A stretch of 64,000 nt of DNA from Winogradskyella sp. PG-2 (GCF_000828715.1 NZ_AP014583.1:2540001-2604000), one strand, 5' to 3'. Counted from the first letter of the stretch, positions 1-9,567 are shown. Notes: generated by a model from the sequence alone, not told the origin. Program-made: numbers and translations.

Positions 1-687
1 GTTAATTCATTTATATGTTTTTCAATTAATTCGTCAATAACTTTATTAGAAACAAAGATCATTTCGAAATAACTTTGTTCATTTCCAATCGCTTTTTGTA
101 AAAGAAGAATTCTTTTGAGATATAAAACGGATTCTAAATTATATTCTTTGTAACCATTAGTAGTTTCGCGTAGTAATTCTTCGTAGGTTAATAAAGCATT
201 TTCATAATCTTCAATCAAAAAATAAGTTTCCCCTAATTTTTTTAGATATTGTAATTTGTATTTGTGATTGATCTCTTTTAATATATTATATATCTGAATT
301 GTTTTATCATAATTGCCATTTAGAAAATTCAATTTGGCTAATTCTTCTTTAACATTAATTTCTAATTCAGGGTAAGCATCTCTTTTAATTTCTTTATCAA
401 TCTTAAAAGCAATGTCAAAGGCAGTATTGTAATCTTCTATTTCAGAGTAAATTAATAATAATTCATACTTTCCATTTAATTCACATAATTTTAAATCTTC
501 ATCTTCTAAATCAAGTTTGCATAATTCTATGGCGTTTTTTTTGAGTTTTAATAGCTTCCTCAAACATTCCCCATTCTAAATATCTATGTGCCATATATGA
601 TTCCGAACTATAAGCAGAAGTTACTTGTTCTGTTTCTTGAGAAAATCCAAAAAACGGAATGAATAAAACTATTATTATATTTTTCAT
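1..687 (-). pseudogene. Secreted tetratricopeptide-like protein, frameshifted and cut by the window edge
   Basis: A Met-Lys start at 687 opens a clear signal peptide (hydrophobic stretch ending GFSQ), followed by a helical segment containing YLEWGMFEEAIKT. The frame then breaks in an eight-T run at 535-542 (A8 on the coding strand). One A fewer would join it to a long open frame that continues to base 1. That second frame reads like helical repeats (for example YNTAFDIAFKIDKEI and YENALLTYEELL), typical of tetratricopeptide units. I read one broken gene rather than two. It could be a sequencing error in a homopolymer, true decay, or slippage. The C-terminus is outside the window and the specific function is unknown. 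Confidence 0.6.
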
Positions 688-830
688 CATCATTAATTTC
701 TCAAAATAAAACATATTAGCTCTCCTTTATTTTTTATCTGTTTCAAGCTGTTTTTTGAAATTTAAAAGGATAAATTTTTTTAAAGGGATTAAAACTTATA
801 ATTTAAGAGACCAAGCTGCATTCAAGGTTC

Positions 831-1903
831 TAACGCAACAAAAGTTGCTTTTTTTTTGTTGCTACTAAGCTACCTTTTTTAGTTCAGAATCCATAATTTC
901 TTGGGGTGTTTTAAAGCCTATAATTTTTCTTGGTCTGTTGTTAAGTTTTTCTTGAATTGACATGAGTAATTTTTCATCAATTTGGTTAAAGTCTGTTCCC
1001 TTTGGAAGGTATCTTCTAATGAGTCCGTTTGTGTTTTCATTAGTACCTCTTTCCCATGAAGAATAGGGATGAGCAAAGAAAATTTTCATGCCGGTATTTT
1101 GAGTTATTTTTTCGTGTCTTGCCATTTCTATTCCGTTATCGTATGTCATTGATTTTTTAAATATTTTGTTTAATTGATTAATTTTAAGCGAAAACATTTT
1201 AGCAACTTCATCGGCTTTTTTAGCGTTTAATTTTATAATAATAGTATATCTAGCTTTTCGCTCTACTAGGGTTCCTATAGCACTTTTATGGTTCTTGCCA
1301 ATTATTAAATCTCCTTCCCAATGTCCAATTTCAATTCTGTTTTCAATATGCTTTGGTCTATTGTCTATACTGACTTGGTTGCTAATTTTACTTCCAGTTC
1401 CCCGTCTTTTTTTAGGCGGTCTACGTCTTGTTTTTTACGAACGAGTAGTTTGATAAGCTTTTTGTTTAGACTAGCTTGTGGTTGTGTATAAATGTATCTG
1501 TATATGGATTCATGAGAAATAGACATTATAGGATCGTTCGGATATTCTTCTTTTAGTCTACCCGATATTTGTTCTGGAGTCCAGTCTGATAATAGCCCTC
1601 TGAAAACATAAATTCTAAGTTTTTTATGAACAGATATTTTATCGGTATTTCTTTTGTTTAGGTAGTCGTCTTTAGCATTCCAATTAGCTAATTCAGCGGA
1701 GTATTTATCCTTGTCATTTTGTACCCATTTATTAATTTCCCTAGTGATTGTAGAGCGTGCTCTTTTAAGAGTTTTGGCGATGTAAGCTTTTGACTTATTT
1801 TCATTTAAAAGGGTCTCAATTTGTATTCTTTCTTTGAGGGTAAGTCGTCTGTGTTTTTTTACTTTCATGATAACAAATCTATGATTTTAGATTTGTTGCG
1901 TTA
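831..1903 (-). mobile_element. IS30-family insertion sequence
   Basis: The element is bounded by matching inverted ends, TAACGCAACAAA at 831-842 and TTTGTTGCGTTA at 1892-1903. These enclose an IS30-type transposase on the minus strand. About 1.07 kb is a normal IS30 length. It sits just outside the cassette array, whose first visible cassette end is at 1934-1944. Target duplications are not obvious. Confidence 0.75.
865..1868 (-). pseudogene. IS30-family transposase, single frameshift
   Basis: The N-terminal part (1868 to about 1437) has the IS30 helix-turn-helix (LTLKERIQIETLLNE, AKTLKRARSTITREI). The C-terminal part (about 1436 to 865) holds the DDE catalytic core: Asp in WEGDLIIG, Asp in MTYDNG, and Glu in NENTNGLIRRYLPKG. 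The two frames meet at the A6 run at 1431-1436, where one more A would give a continuous protein passing through KKTRRRPPKKRRGTG. The element is therefore inactive as read, unless translational slippage restores the frame. Close IS30 relatives use one uninterrupted frame, so decay or a homopolymer error is the simplest reading. Confidence 0.8.
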
Positions 1904-1944
1904 AGTTATTGAATAGAGCCAATACAATTTTTAATTATTGCTAA

Positions 1945-2170
1945 CGCCCACTGTGTATGGCGTAGTGAGGCGCGCCTCACGGAAAGCCATTGTTGCGCCT
2001 GATTAGCTATATACGCTGTTGTGTGTAGTATCGTTCGGAGTTCTCGTAGACTCGACTAAATATATATAAAATTGGCGAGGTGCGACAAACAGTGGGCGTT
2101 GGTATGTAATTAGTAGAAGGGCAGCGTTTGGAAAACGCGATTCTACGTGCCGTAGGCAATTACATACCAA
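1945..2170. repeat. R226 unit copy A (extra site plus 72-bp mini-cassette)
   Basis: First of 13 full copies. It begins CGCCCACTGT and ends ACATACCAA, inserted between AA and C of the array junction TTGCTAA|C. It carries the GTGAGGCGCGCCTCAC palindrome. A private change gives GCTATATACG where other copies read GCTATACACG. Confidence 0.9.
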
Positions 2171-2356
2171 CGTTTTTGTGTATGGCTCGTTGCGTGTAAA
2201 TTATAAAATTATTTTCGGATTAAGCACAAGCCAGATTTTTAAATTTTACTATTCATCTTTTTTATTGGAAATCGTCAAAATTTAAAAATTTGGCGACTAT
2301 CCAAATATGCTATAACTTCGATTAAGCAACTGAATAGCTATGAGTTATATACTGTG
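2171..2356 (-). other. attC-like cassette junction S1 (185-bp class)
   Basis: The site lies between R226 copy A and cassette 1. The left arm reads GTGTATGGC and the right arm AGTTATATAC, with internal CGTCAAAATTT facing AAAATTTGGCG. It ends at G|TT before GTTACCCACC. Confidence 0.65.
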
Positions 2357-2551
2357 TTACCCACCGTTTTTTACAGAAGTTTTTTAGTTTTTCGTAATGT
2401 ATAAACTTCAATTATTTCGGTGATTAGTAAATGCAATATATCAATTTTTCTTCTCTCTTTCTCATTGAGAATTTTTAGCCAACTAAAAAAAATGAAATAT
2501 TTTGTGCTTTTTTAAAGTAAGTATATACTAATAGAGTATAGCGAATAATTT

Positions 2552-3037
2552 ATGACACAAGAAAACAAATTTGTAGAAGTAATTCAAGATAATGAAGGAA
2601 TCCTATACAAAATGACAAGTTTATATGCCAATGATAAGGATGACCAAAAGGACTTATATCAAGATATCGTATATCAATTATGGAAATCCTTTAGCACATT
2701 TAAAGGTGATGCAAAACTAAGTACTTGGATATATCGCATCGCACTAAATACATCGCTGTTATTTCTGAAGAATAAGAAAAGAAAAGGATACAAAACATCT
2801 CTGGATGGAATAGTATTGATAAATGAAAATTACGATCCAGTTCTTGAAGAACGCCTTAAAATATTATACGCTCACATTAGAGAACTCGGTGAGGTTGATA
2901 AAGGAATTGTCTTTCTTTATTTAGAGGGAAAAAAGTATGAAGAAATATCGAAAATAACAGGTATATCCACTAGTAATATTGGAACTCGTATGGCAAGGAT
3001 AAAAGAAAAATTGAACAAACAGATAATAAAAAAATAA
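2552..3037 (+). CDS. ECF-type sigma-70 factor
   Basis: This 161-residue protein has sigma region 2 at about residues 12-80 (DLYQDIVYQLWKSF, then STWIYRIALNTS) and region 4 at about 105-155 (YEEISKITGISTSNIGTRMARIKEKL in outline). There is no region 1 or 3, as in extracytoplasmic-function sigma factors. It would direct RNA polymerase to a small regulon. The next gene begins four bases after its stop and encodes a membrane protein, the usual place for an anti-sigma partner. A sigma factor as cassette cargo is unusual because it could rewire expression on arrival. Confidence 0.88.
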   Translation: MTQENKFVEVIQDNEGILYKMTSLYANDKDDQKDLYQDIVYQLWKSFSTFKGDAKLSTWIYRIALNTSLLFLKNKKRKGYKTSLDGIVLINENYDPVLEERLKILYAHIRELGEVDKGIVFLYLEGKKYEEISKITGISTSNIGTRMARIKEKLNKQIIKK

Positions 3038-3041
3038 ACTT

Positions 3042-3650
3042 ATGGAATTCGAAGAAATGCAAGCGACTTGGACTCAAATGAGCAACCAACTGAATAATCA
3101 AAAAAAACTAACGGATAAGTTAATTATGGAAATGACCAAAGAACGTTATAAAAATAAAATAGGTATACTGTCAAAGTATGAAGGTATAGGTGCTGTCATT
3201 TGTTTTATAATGGCTATTCTGCTTATTTCGCGGTTTTCTGAGTTGAATACTTGGTATTTATTGGTCTCTGGTATTTTTACTGTTTGTTATTTGATTGTAC
3301 TTCCATTAATCGTGTTGCGTTCCATTAGAAGTATGAATAGTATAGACTTAACGAATAATAATTATAAGGAAACCCTTATAGCTTATGCTAAAAAGAAAAG
3401 ACAATTCCTGTTAACACAAAAAGTTGGTGTTTACCTTAATTTTATTCTTTTGGTGGTTAGTTTACCAGTTATTATTAAAATATTTAAAGGAAAGGACATA
3501 TTTATTACAAATATCAATTTGGTTTACTGGTACATTCCTGTAATGGCAGTTTTTCTAATTTTATTTTCTATTTGGGGATATGGCAAATATAAAAACGTAA
3601 CGGATTCTGCATCTCAAATCCTGGAAGAGTTTGAAGATACATCTTCTTAA
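3042..3650 (+). CDS. Four-helix membrane protein, possible anti-sigma partner
   Basis: The 202-residue protein starts four bases after the sigma gene. Residues 1-40 are soluble and charged (EEMQATWTQMSNQL), then come membrane segments near 45-65, 68-88, 129-149 and 163-183. The N-terminal layout resembles proteins that follow ECF sigma genes in Bacteroidetes. No zinc-binding HxxxCxxC motif is visible, so it is not a classical ZAS anti-sigma factor. The regulatory role is inferred only from position and topology. Confidence 0.6.
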   Translation: MEFEEMQATWTQMSNQLNNQKKLTDKLIMEMTKERYKNKIGILSKYEGIGAVICFIMAILLISRFSELNTWYLLVSGIFTVCYLIVLPLIVLRSIRSMNSIDLTNNNYKETLIAYAKKKRQFLLTQKVGVYLNFILLVVSLPVIIKIFKGKDIFITNINLVYWYIPVMAVFLILFSIWGYGKYKNVTDSASQILEEFEDTSS

Positions 3651-3748
3651 ATACTAATCAAAGACCAATTTTATTAAAAATTCAATTACAATTTTATGCT
3701 GAAAATTTCAGCAAGCAATACTCTATACTAATTGTAAAAATTAAAACT

Positions 3749-5146
3749 ATGAAAACAAGCATAATCACAATTTGCCTATTTTTTCTAACATTAACGGCAC
3801 TTTCACAGAATATCACAGGTATATGGAATGGTACTATTGAAGTTGATAAAGATACGAAATTCAATTTTATATTTAATATTGAAGAAGATGGAAAAACATA
3901 TCAAACTACAGTCGATATGCCAACACAAAGGGTCAATGGAATTAAAGCATTAAAGACATTAGTCACAGCCGATAGTTTAATAATAGACTTTTCAAATGTG
4001 GGAATGAAATATAGTGGGAAACTTAATGCCAATCGTACTTTAATTAACGGTAAATTAGTTGAAGGCTTAAATTTCTTTTCCCTAAATCTCTCAAGAAATT
4101 TGGTGTTAGAAACACCAAATGTGAATAGACCCCAAGAGCCTATAAGACCCTATTCCTATTTTGAAGAAAATATAAGTTTCACCAATAAGGATGCCAATAT
4201 AACGTTGGCTGGTACATTTACTCGTCCTAATGGGAGTAAAAAATATCCTGTAGCAATATTGATAAGTGGTAGCGGTCCGCAAGACAGAGACGAAACTATA
4301 TCAAAGCACAAACCTTTTTTGGTTTTGGCAGATTACCTTACTAAGCAAGGAATTGCCGTACTGCGCTATGACGATAGAGGATTTGGTGCATCAACGGGCA
4401 ATCATTCTAATGCAACTACTTACGATTTTGCTTTAGATGTTATTCGTGCTATGGATTATTTAAGAACAAGGGACGATGTTGATGCAAATAAAATTGGTTT
4501 GATAGGGCATAGTGAAGGTGGTATCATTGCTCCTTTAGTAGCCAATAAATCCAAAGATGTTGCTTTTATCATTTCTCTTGCTGGAACTGGAATTTCTGGA
4601 ACAGAACTCTCTGTCATTCAGTCCAAAACGATGCGTCCATTCCCTGTTCCTGATGAGGTAGTTTACGAAAAGGCAATTAGAGAAGCAATTGAAATTGCAA
4701 AACAGAATAAGGATGTTTCAGAAATAAAACCTGAATTAAAAGCACACTATAACGAAACTATTGCTCCCATACTCAAAAATCTTGGTGTGCCAGATGGTAA
4801 AATGAATGAAATTATTACGAGCTTGGTAGCGATGCGAACCACAAAATGGGTACGGTATTTTTATGATTATAATCCAGCAAATGAATACGAAAAAGTGAAT
4901 TGTCCTGTCCTTTCATTAAATGGTAGCTTAGACACACAAGTAGAAGCAAAGATTAATCAAGATGGTCTGCGCGAAGCATTAATCAAAGGAAAAAATAAAG
5001 ATTATCAAATCATTGAAATCGAAGGTCTTAATCATTTGTTCCAAAACGCTAAAACTGGTAAAATGGATGAATATTCTGATATTGAAGAGACGTTCTCTCC
5101 AAAAGTTCTCAATTTAATTTCTGATTGGATTTTGAAACGTATATAA
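3749..5146 (+). CDS. Secreted alpha/beta hydrolase (S9/dienelactone-hydrolase-like)
   Basis: A signal peptide (residues 1-20, ending ALSQ) leads into an N-terminal beta-rich domain of about 120 residues and then an alpha/beta hydrolase. The nucleophile elbow GHSEGG lies near residue 252, a candidate acid Asp in NGSLDTQ near 393, and the histidine in GLNHLF near 428. Upstream, GSGPQDRDE and YDDRGFG match the oxyanion and strand motifs of the family. The substrate is unknown; esters or peptides are possible. It is the last gene of the sigma cassette and a likely target of that regulator. Stop and cassette end are about 95 bases apart. Confidence 0.85.
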   Translation: MKTSIITICLFFLTLTALSQNITGIWNGTIEVDKDTKFNFIFNIEEDGKTYQTTVDMPTQRVNGIKALKTLVTADSLIIDFSNVGMKYSGKLNANRTLINGKLVEGLNFFSLNLSRNLVLETPNVNRPQEPIRPYSYFEENISFTNKDANITLAGTFTRPNGSKKYPVAILISGSGPQDRDETISKHKPFLVLADYLTKQGIAVLRYDDRGFGASTGNHSNATTYDFALDVIRAMDYLRTRDDVDANKIGLIGHSEGGIIAPLVANKSKDVAFIISLAGTGISGTELSVIQSKTMRPFPVPDEVVYEKAIREAIEIAKQNKDVSEIKPELKAHYNETIAPILKNLGVPDGKMNEIITSLVAMRTTKWVRYFYDYNPANEYEKVNCPVLSLNGSLDTQVEAKINQDGLREALIKGKNKDYQIIEIEGLNHLFQNAKTGKMDEYSDIEETFSPKVLNLISDWILKRI

Positions 5147-5242
5147 CAGGAAATGAAGTTTTTTGCATTGTATTGGTGCTAATAGTATCCAAAAATCATA
5201 AGATAATTGGTGTGCAGGATGTTTTTTTGAAATGGTGGGTAA

Positions 5243-5465
5243 CCACTGTGTATGGCGTAGTGAGGCGCGCCTCACGGAAAGCCATTGTTGCGCCTGATTA
5301 GCTATACACGCTGTTGTGTGTAGTATCGTTCGGAGTTCTCGTAGACTCGACTAAATATACATAAAATTGGCGAGGTGCGACAAACAGTGGGCGTTGGTAT
5401 GTAATTAGTAGAAGGGCAGCGTTTGTAAAACGCGATTCTACGTGCCGCAGGCAATTACATACCAA
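5243..5465. repeat. R226 unit copy B, short left end
   Basis: This copy lacks three bases at its left boundary: the junction reads GGTAACCACTGTG instead of AACGCCCACTGTG. Otherwise it matches the family, with the GCGTTTGTAAAACGC and GCCGCAGG variants. Confidence 0.9.
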
Positions 5466-5585
5466 CGGTTTGTGTATGGTTAGTTGCGTGTTTAAGCAAC
5501 TAAGTTAACAAACAAATCACAGATAGAAAATTCCAGCGGAATTTTCGTAAGTCCGCAGTGACCTAGCAATTAATTATACACGGTG
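5466..5585 (-). other. attC-like cassette junction S2 (120-bp class)
   Basis: The arms GTGTATGGTTAGTTGC and GCAATTAATTATACAC pair with one G-T step. The apical hairpin is GAAAATTCC facing GGAATTTTC. Confidence 0.7.
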
Positions 5586-5842
5586 TTGGCAATAGTTTTT
5601 ATTATCTCATTACCATTTAAATAAAAGTTCAGATTCTGTCCAGTTTTTTTTTCCAATTATCTATCGTTTGTTCTTTAAAGAGAATATATTTATTAATGAA
5701 CTTACATTTAAAATCGAAAAATATTTACAAATTACATATGTTTTTATACATTCAAGCCATTGAATTGTTACCGTAACATCATCAATTTCTCTATTTATAA
5801 AAACTTATAAGATTTAAATCAAACTAAAAATCACCTTTTATT

Positions 5843-6589
5843 TTAAATTAAATACCCTACAACATTGATCCATCCATGTAAAATTATTGGAAAAACAAGA
5901 CTACCTGTTGCAAGACGTATATACATTAATAATAGACCATAAAAACCAGGTAAGAAATCTCCCCAAATGATAACGGTATTCCAATTAGAATCTACATGGA
6001 TAACATGAGTAAAATAGAACATACCAATCATAATGATAGCTCCCCAACTCCAATTTACTTTAGCAAATTTCCATTTTTGAAGGAAAGCTCTATCTAGTAT
6101 TAAAAGCATAATACCACGATAATAGATTTCTTCTTCAATGCCCGGCATACTTAACTGATAGAGCCAGTCACTTACATCTCCTTTTTTTATTCCGCTAAAA
6201 TAAAACCAAGCCAGACCAACTGCAATTAACGCAGTGAATATGGTTGCAACTATGCCTGCTTTTTTAGCAATCCCGTTTTGTGATAGTCTTAAACCCCATT
6301 CCCCATGCTTTTTTGGAAAAAGTATGTAAGAGCAGAAAATTAAAAATATAATGGCTGCAATTTTGCCTTCCCAATTATACCTACCTGGAATAAGGTCTGG
6401 ATATGTGCCATCCACACCCAAAAAAAGAACAATTTTATGAAGTAGAAATATTCCAACTGCTAAGCCTATCCATTTCCAATTCACTTTGTTTCTGTAAATA
6501 ATAATAGGGATGAGTATAAAAGCTATAAAAATTACCCATTCAACTACAACCTGATTGTAAATTCCAAAATTCATCTTGTCGCTAATCAA
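5843..6589 (-). CDS. CPBP-family intramembrane metalloprotease
   Basis: This 248-residue protein has about seven membrane segments. The CPBP/Abi signature EEEIYYRG is at residues 152-159, with glutamates that act as metal ligand and catalyst and Arg158. A second motif, FTHVIH, is at 193-198 with a candidate ligand histidine. The family includes Rce1-type proteases and bacteriocin-immunity proteins, so it could be processing or self-protection cargo. It shares a cassette with a LytTR regulator located upstream on the same strand, 109 bp away. Confidence 0.82.
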   Translation of the reverse strand: MISDKMNFGIYNQVVVEWVIFIAFILIPIIIYRNKVNWKWIGLAVGIFLLHKIVLFLGVDGTYPDLIPGRYNWEGKIAAIIFLIFCSYILFPKKHGEWGLRLSQNGIAKKAGIVATIFTALIAVGLAWFYFSGIKKGDVSDWLYQLSMPGIEEEIYYRGIMLLILDRAFLQKWKFAKVNWSWGAIIMIGMFYFTHVIHVDSNWNTVIIWGDFLPGFYGLLLMYIRLATGSLVFPIILHGWINVVGYLI

Positions 6590-6698
6590 AAATTATTTGA
6601 TTTTGCAAATAAATTAAGCATATGATTATTGACCAAACAATTGTGATAGAACTGAAATTTTTTATTTGAAAATGAACCAATTGGGCTAAAATTGAAAC

Positions 6699-7511
6699 TC
6701 AGGGACGATTTTGAAGGTATTTTTTGACTGCAAGAAAATGTTTTGGTGAGATTGGTATAGGTTCATTTAATGATATCATAGATATAATTCCTTTTCTAGT
6801 ATTTCCTGAAATAGATTCGATTTTTAATGGATTTACTAAATAGGATCTATGAATATGCTGAGCAGATGGGATATTAATAATTAATTTTGACAATGTCATA
6901 CGAATCATTTTTTTTGTTAAGCTTCCATTATCTATATAATAAATATCTACATAATTAGATTGTGCCCTTGCCATAATAAAATCTTCTTCAAAAAAACTTA
7001 ATTCTTCATCTTGATTATTACCTTTTATATTTACTATTGGTTGATTTTTTAATCTTAAAGGTTTTATTACAATTTTACTAAACCTGAAACGCAAATAAAT
7101 CCAGAGTGGCATAAATATTGGGATGAACGGTGCTCCAAATTCTTTCGTCCATTGCAACATGTAATTAGTGTTTATGCTTAAGTCATTAACAATATAGGTG
7201 TTGTAGAAATACGAAAATATGGAAATGAAAAATAAACCTATTATTAGTATGATTAATTCCTGAAAAAGAAACCATTTTCCGTTACTTTTTTTAAACCAAT
7301 ATTCTTCAAAAAAATGTAGAATTAAAATTGGTATTATAACACACAATCCATAACCAAAAAGTTTTAAATTTTTATATGGGATGTCATTAGAGTAAGAATC
7401 AAAGGGTTCTAAGAAAATTAAAATAAAAACGATAATTATTGCTAAAATACAACTTAAAAAAAAAGTATTTAACCAACTTGCAGTATAAGCAATTGCTCTA
7501 TTCTGTAACAT
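6699..7511 (-). CDS. Membrane-anchored LytTR transcriptional regulator
   Basis: The 270-residue protein has four predicted membrane helices (about 15-33, 50-66, 83-103 and 127-140). A C-terminal LytTR DNA-binding domain spans about residues 165-265, recognisable from FIMARAQSNYVDIYY, HRSYLVNPLKIESI and PISPKHFLAVKKYL. There is no receiver domain, so it may sense a membrane signal directly. It precedes the CPBP gene in the direction of transcription and could control it, although the gap of 109 bp leaves room for a separate promoter. Confidence 0.85.
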   Translation of the reverse strand: MLQNRAIAYTASWLNTFFLSCILAIIIVFILIFLEPFDSYSNDIPYKNLKLFGYGLCVIIPILILHFFEEYWFKKSNGKWFLFQELIILIIGLFFISIFSYFYNTYIVNDLSINTNYMLQWTKEFGAPFIPIFMPLWIYLRFRFSKIVIKPLRLKNQPIVNIKGNNQDEELSFFEEDFIMARAQSNYVDIYYIDNGSLTKKMIRMTLSKLIINIPSAQHIHRSYLVNPLKIESISGNTRKGIISMISLNEPIPISPKHFLAVKKYLQNRP

Positions 7512-7610
7512 AAAGTTTTTATAATTAGAACTAATGCAAATTTAGAGCAAATGTTTTTATGAACACCATAAAATAATTACTTTACAAATTTTGATGAGTT
7601 AACTATGTTC

Positions 7611-8911
7611 GTTAAGGGACATCGTTTACACAAGTTAAAGATTAGGGTTTACCCTAAATTAGTTTCTAACCTTGTTGATTGTTCCTTCTTTCTTAATTGT
7701 TTTTCATTAAAGTACCCTAAAAGTACATTTCTATAAAATACTTTCCAAATTCCATTACCAAGCTCTTCAATTGCTACATATTTACCTTTAAGCGCAGCAG
7801 TTAAATATACCCAATAATATGATTTCCATCTTATGGCTCCATTTTTAGTTACCTTAAGAACTTTATATGTTGCATCGTAATCAAAATGAGGTATTCTTTC
7901 TGTAAAAGCTCTTGTAGAAAAGTCATGTATATCTGCAGGTGTTTTCATGTTTAAAGCTTCATGTGGTCTTACATGATTATATTCTTTTACAAAGTGATTT
8001 AATCTTCTTTGTTGTGCTTTTAAATCATATGCTGAAGGTTTAGCACAAGCGGCTTTTAAATCTCTATGCATACATTCGTATCTTCCGTTTTGTTCTGGGT
8101 GAGCAGGGTCAGAAAATACAGGGCTAATTCCAAGCTCAATAAACCAATAGGAAAGTTGTGTAAAACGTTGGATAGCTCTTACCGAACCAAATGGACTACC
8201 ATTGTCTGTGTGTATTTGTTTAGGGACTCCATATTTCCTAAAAACCTTTGTAAACTCTGCTTTGGCAGACTTTAGATTTTCTTTATAATGTCCTTTAGCA
8301 GTAAATAGAAATCTGCTTTTAGAGTCTGCAATAGTTAGTGGGTGGCAGTATATTTTATTGCCCATTAAAAACTTTCCTTTATAGTCAGCACTCCATACTT
8401 CGTTACAGTTTTTAGGATCAAAAATAGGGTATACTGGTTTGATTCTTCTCATCCTTTTTTTAGCACATACTAAACCGTTTTTCTTAAGAATATTATGGAC
8501 CGTAACCACAGATGGGATTTGTTTTTCTGTAAATTCTTTAAACAATAATATTCTTATTTTTTTTGCTCCCCAACGAGGATATTTTTCTTTTAGCTTTAAG
8601 ATACCTTCTACGATATTTAGAGGTGTTGCATTAGGATGCTTTGAAGGGGCTCTAGAGTGTTCTCTAAGACCTTCATAACCTTGATTTTCGAACCTATTAA
8701 TTAACTTATAAGCAGTAGGACGAGAGATTTCAAAGTTTTTGCATAATTCTGTAATGGTATACTTGCCTGTTCTCCATTCACAGATAAATTCAATTTTTTG
8801 TTCCATAGTTGTCGTTTCTTTCCAAGGCATAATTTCCGATTTTAATCAGAAATTTAGTCTTTAAAAAGTGTAAACGATGTCCCTTTAACTTTGTAAACGA
8901 TGTCTCTTTAC
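7611..8911 (-). mobile_element. IS481-family insertion sequence with doubled right terminus
   Basis: The left end is GTTAAGGGACATCGTTTACAC (7611-7631) and the right end is its near-perfect inverse at 8868-8889. A second, diverged copy of the right end follows immediately at 8890-8911 (TGTAAACGATGTCTCTTTAC). The element sits where the left portion of an R226 unit should be; only the final AATTACATACCAA of that unit survives at 8919-8931. Confidence 0.82.
7649..8830 (-). CDS. IS481-family transposase
   Basis: The 393-residue protein is intact. Residues 1-60 form a helix-turn-helix (YTITELCKNFEISRPTAYKLINRF). A second wHTH follows, then the rve-type catalytic core with Asp in VWSADYKGKF, Asp in IHTDNGSPFG, and Glu in HPEQNGRYECMHRDLK. 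The conserved tail includes EYNHVRPHEALNMKTP. It lies entirely between the inverted repeats and its reading frame is undamaged, so the element may still be active. Confidence 0.92.
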   Translation of the reverse strand: MPWKETTTMEQKIEFICEWRTGKYTITELCKNFEISRPTAYKLINRFENQGYEGLREHSRAPSKHPNATPLNIVEGILKLKEKYPRWGAKKIRILLFKEFTEKQIPSVVTVHNILKKNGLVCAKKRMRRIKPVYPIFDPKNCNEVWSADYKGKFLMGNKIYCHPLTIADSKSRFLFTAKGHYKENLKSAKAEFTKVFRKYGVPKQIHTDNGSPFGSVRAIQRFTQLSYWFIELGISPVFSDPAHPEQNGRYECMHRDLKAACAKPSAYDLKAQQRRLNHFVKEYNHVRPHEALNMKTPADIHDFSTRAFTERIPHFDYDATYKVLKVTKNGAIRWKSYYWVYLTAALKGKYVAIEELGNGIWKVFYRNVLLGYFNEKQLRKKEQSTRLETNLG

Positions 8912-8918
8912 CATACCA

Positions 8919-8931
8919 AATTACATACCAA
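8919..8931. repeat. R226 remnant
   Basis: Thirteen bases, AATTACATACCAA, equal the right end of an R226 unit and sit between IS481 and junction S3. The rest of the unit is gone, presumably by IS-associated deletion. Confidence 0.7.
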
Positions 8932-9054
8932 CGTCTCGGTGTATGGATAGTTGCGTGTTTAAGCAACTAAATTAGTAAACAAATATGAACCTGAGAAAAT
9001 TCCGAAGGAATTTTCCAAATAAGGACTTGCCAAAGCAATTAATTATACACGGTG
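8932..9054 (-). other. attC-like cassette junction S3 (120-bp class)
   Basis: The arms are GTGTATGGATAGTTGC and GCAATTAATTATACAC. The apical hairpin GAAAATTCC-GAA-GGAATTTTC is shared with S13 and S24. It ends at G|TT before GTTATACAC. Confidence 0.7.
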
Positions 9055-9567
9055 TTATACACTGGTGGTTTTTATTATTTCGCTCATAACTTCATTTGGT
9101 AGCTTCCAATTCAATTGTTTAAATGGAGTGATGTTAAGTTTCTTTGTCATTTCTCTAATAACCATTGAGTTGAAAATTTCATAATCGTATTTGAGATAAT
9201 CTATTTTAGATATATAATAATTTATAATTCCGGTTACTTTTTTATCGTTATCAGTTTGACGAAACCTTAATTCTCCGATGTTTTGTTTGAGTAAATCAAA
9301 ATCCAAAGATATTTTCTCAAAATTTAATTGTGCGTGAAAATTTTCAAGGAATAATTCAGAAATTTTATCTAAATCTTTAGTTGAGAATTGTGGAATTATA
9401 ACTGAATAAAAAGTTTTTGCATTCACAAAAATTAGATATTTCTTTTTAGCTATAAATAATACAGAAGCATTCCATTTTCCAAAAATATTTTCAAGTTCAA
9501 TTGTTTGGCTATCAATCTTTTTTTTAATTATTTTCTCCAGTTTTTTTGTCGTAAAAATTTCTGTCAT
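9055..9567 (-). CDS. DUF6933-like small protein
   Basis: The 170-residue soluble protein begins TEIFTTKKLEKII and contains FGKWNASVLFIAKKKYLIFVN in outline. That arrangement is typical of the uncharacterised DUF6933 family (a small alpha/beta protein of unknown role). Its TAA stop is part of the cassette core: the final codon group reads GTA TAA C, so the stop overlaps the recombination end. The function is unknown. I rely on remembered family features, so the family name is tentative. Confidence 0.6.
   Translation of the reverse strand: MTEIFTTKKLEKIIKKKIDSQTIELENIFGKWNASVLFIAKKKYLIFVNAKTFYSVIIPQFSTKDLDKISELFLENFHAQLNFEKISLDFDLLKQNIGELRFRQTDNDKKVTGIINYYISKIDYLKYDYEIFNSMVIREMTKKLNITPFKQLNWKLPNEVMSEIIKTTSV

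Larger units (their letters stand above)
2357..5242 (+). mobile_element. Cassette 1: three plus-strand genes between private inverted ends
   Basis: The ends are GTTACCCACC and GGTGGGTAAC, a perfect 10-bp inverted pair. This is the only cassette whose genes run on the plus strand, although its flanking sites S1 and S2 have the same orientation as the rest. The 195-bp leader before the first gene probably carries the promoter, but I cannot place it firmly. Confidence 0.7.
5586..7610 (-). mobile_element. Cassette 2 (CPBP protease and LytTR regulator), right end lost
   Basis: The left end is GTTGGCAATA. The expected matching TATTGCCAAC at the right is missing because the IS481 element and an associated deletion removed it, together with most of an R226 unit. 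The 257 bp from 5586 to 5842 contain no gene that I can see. Confidence 0.6.

Noticed and set aside
8066..8678. Plus-strand frames within the IS481 transposase
   Set aside because: Antisense to an intact transposase with clear catalytic motifs.
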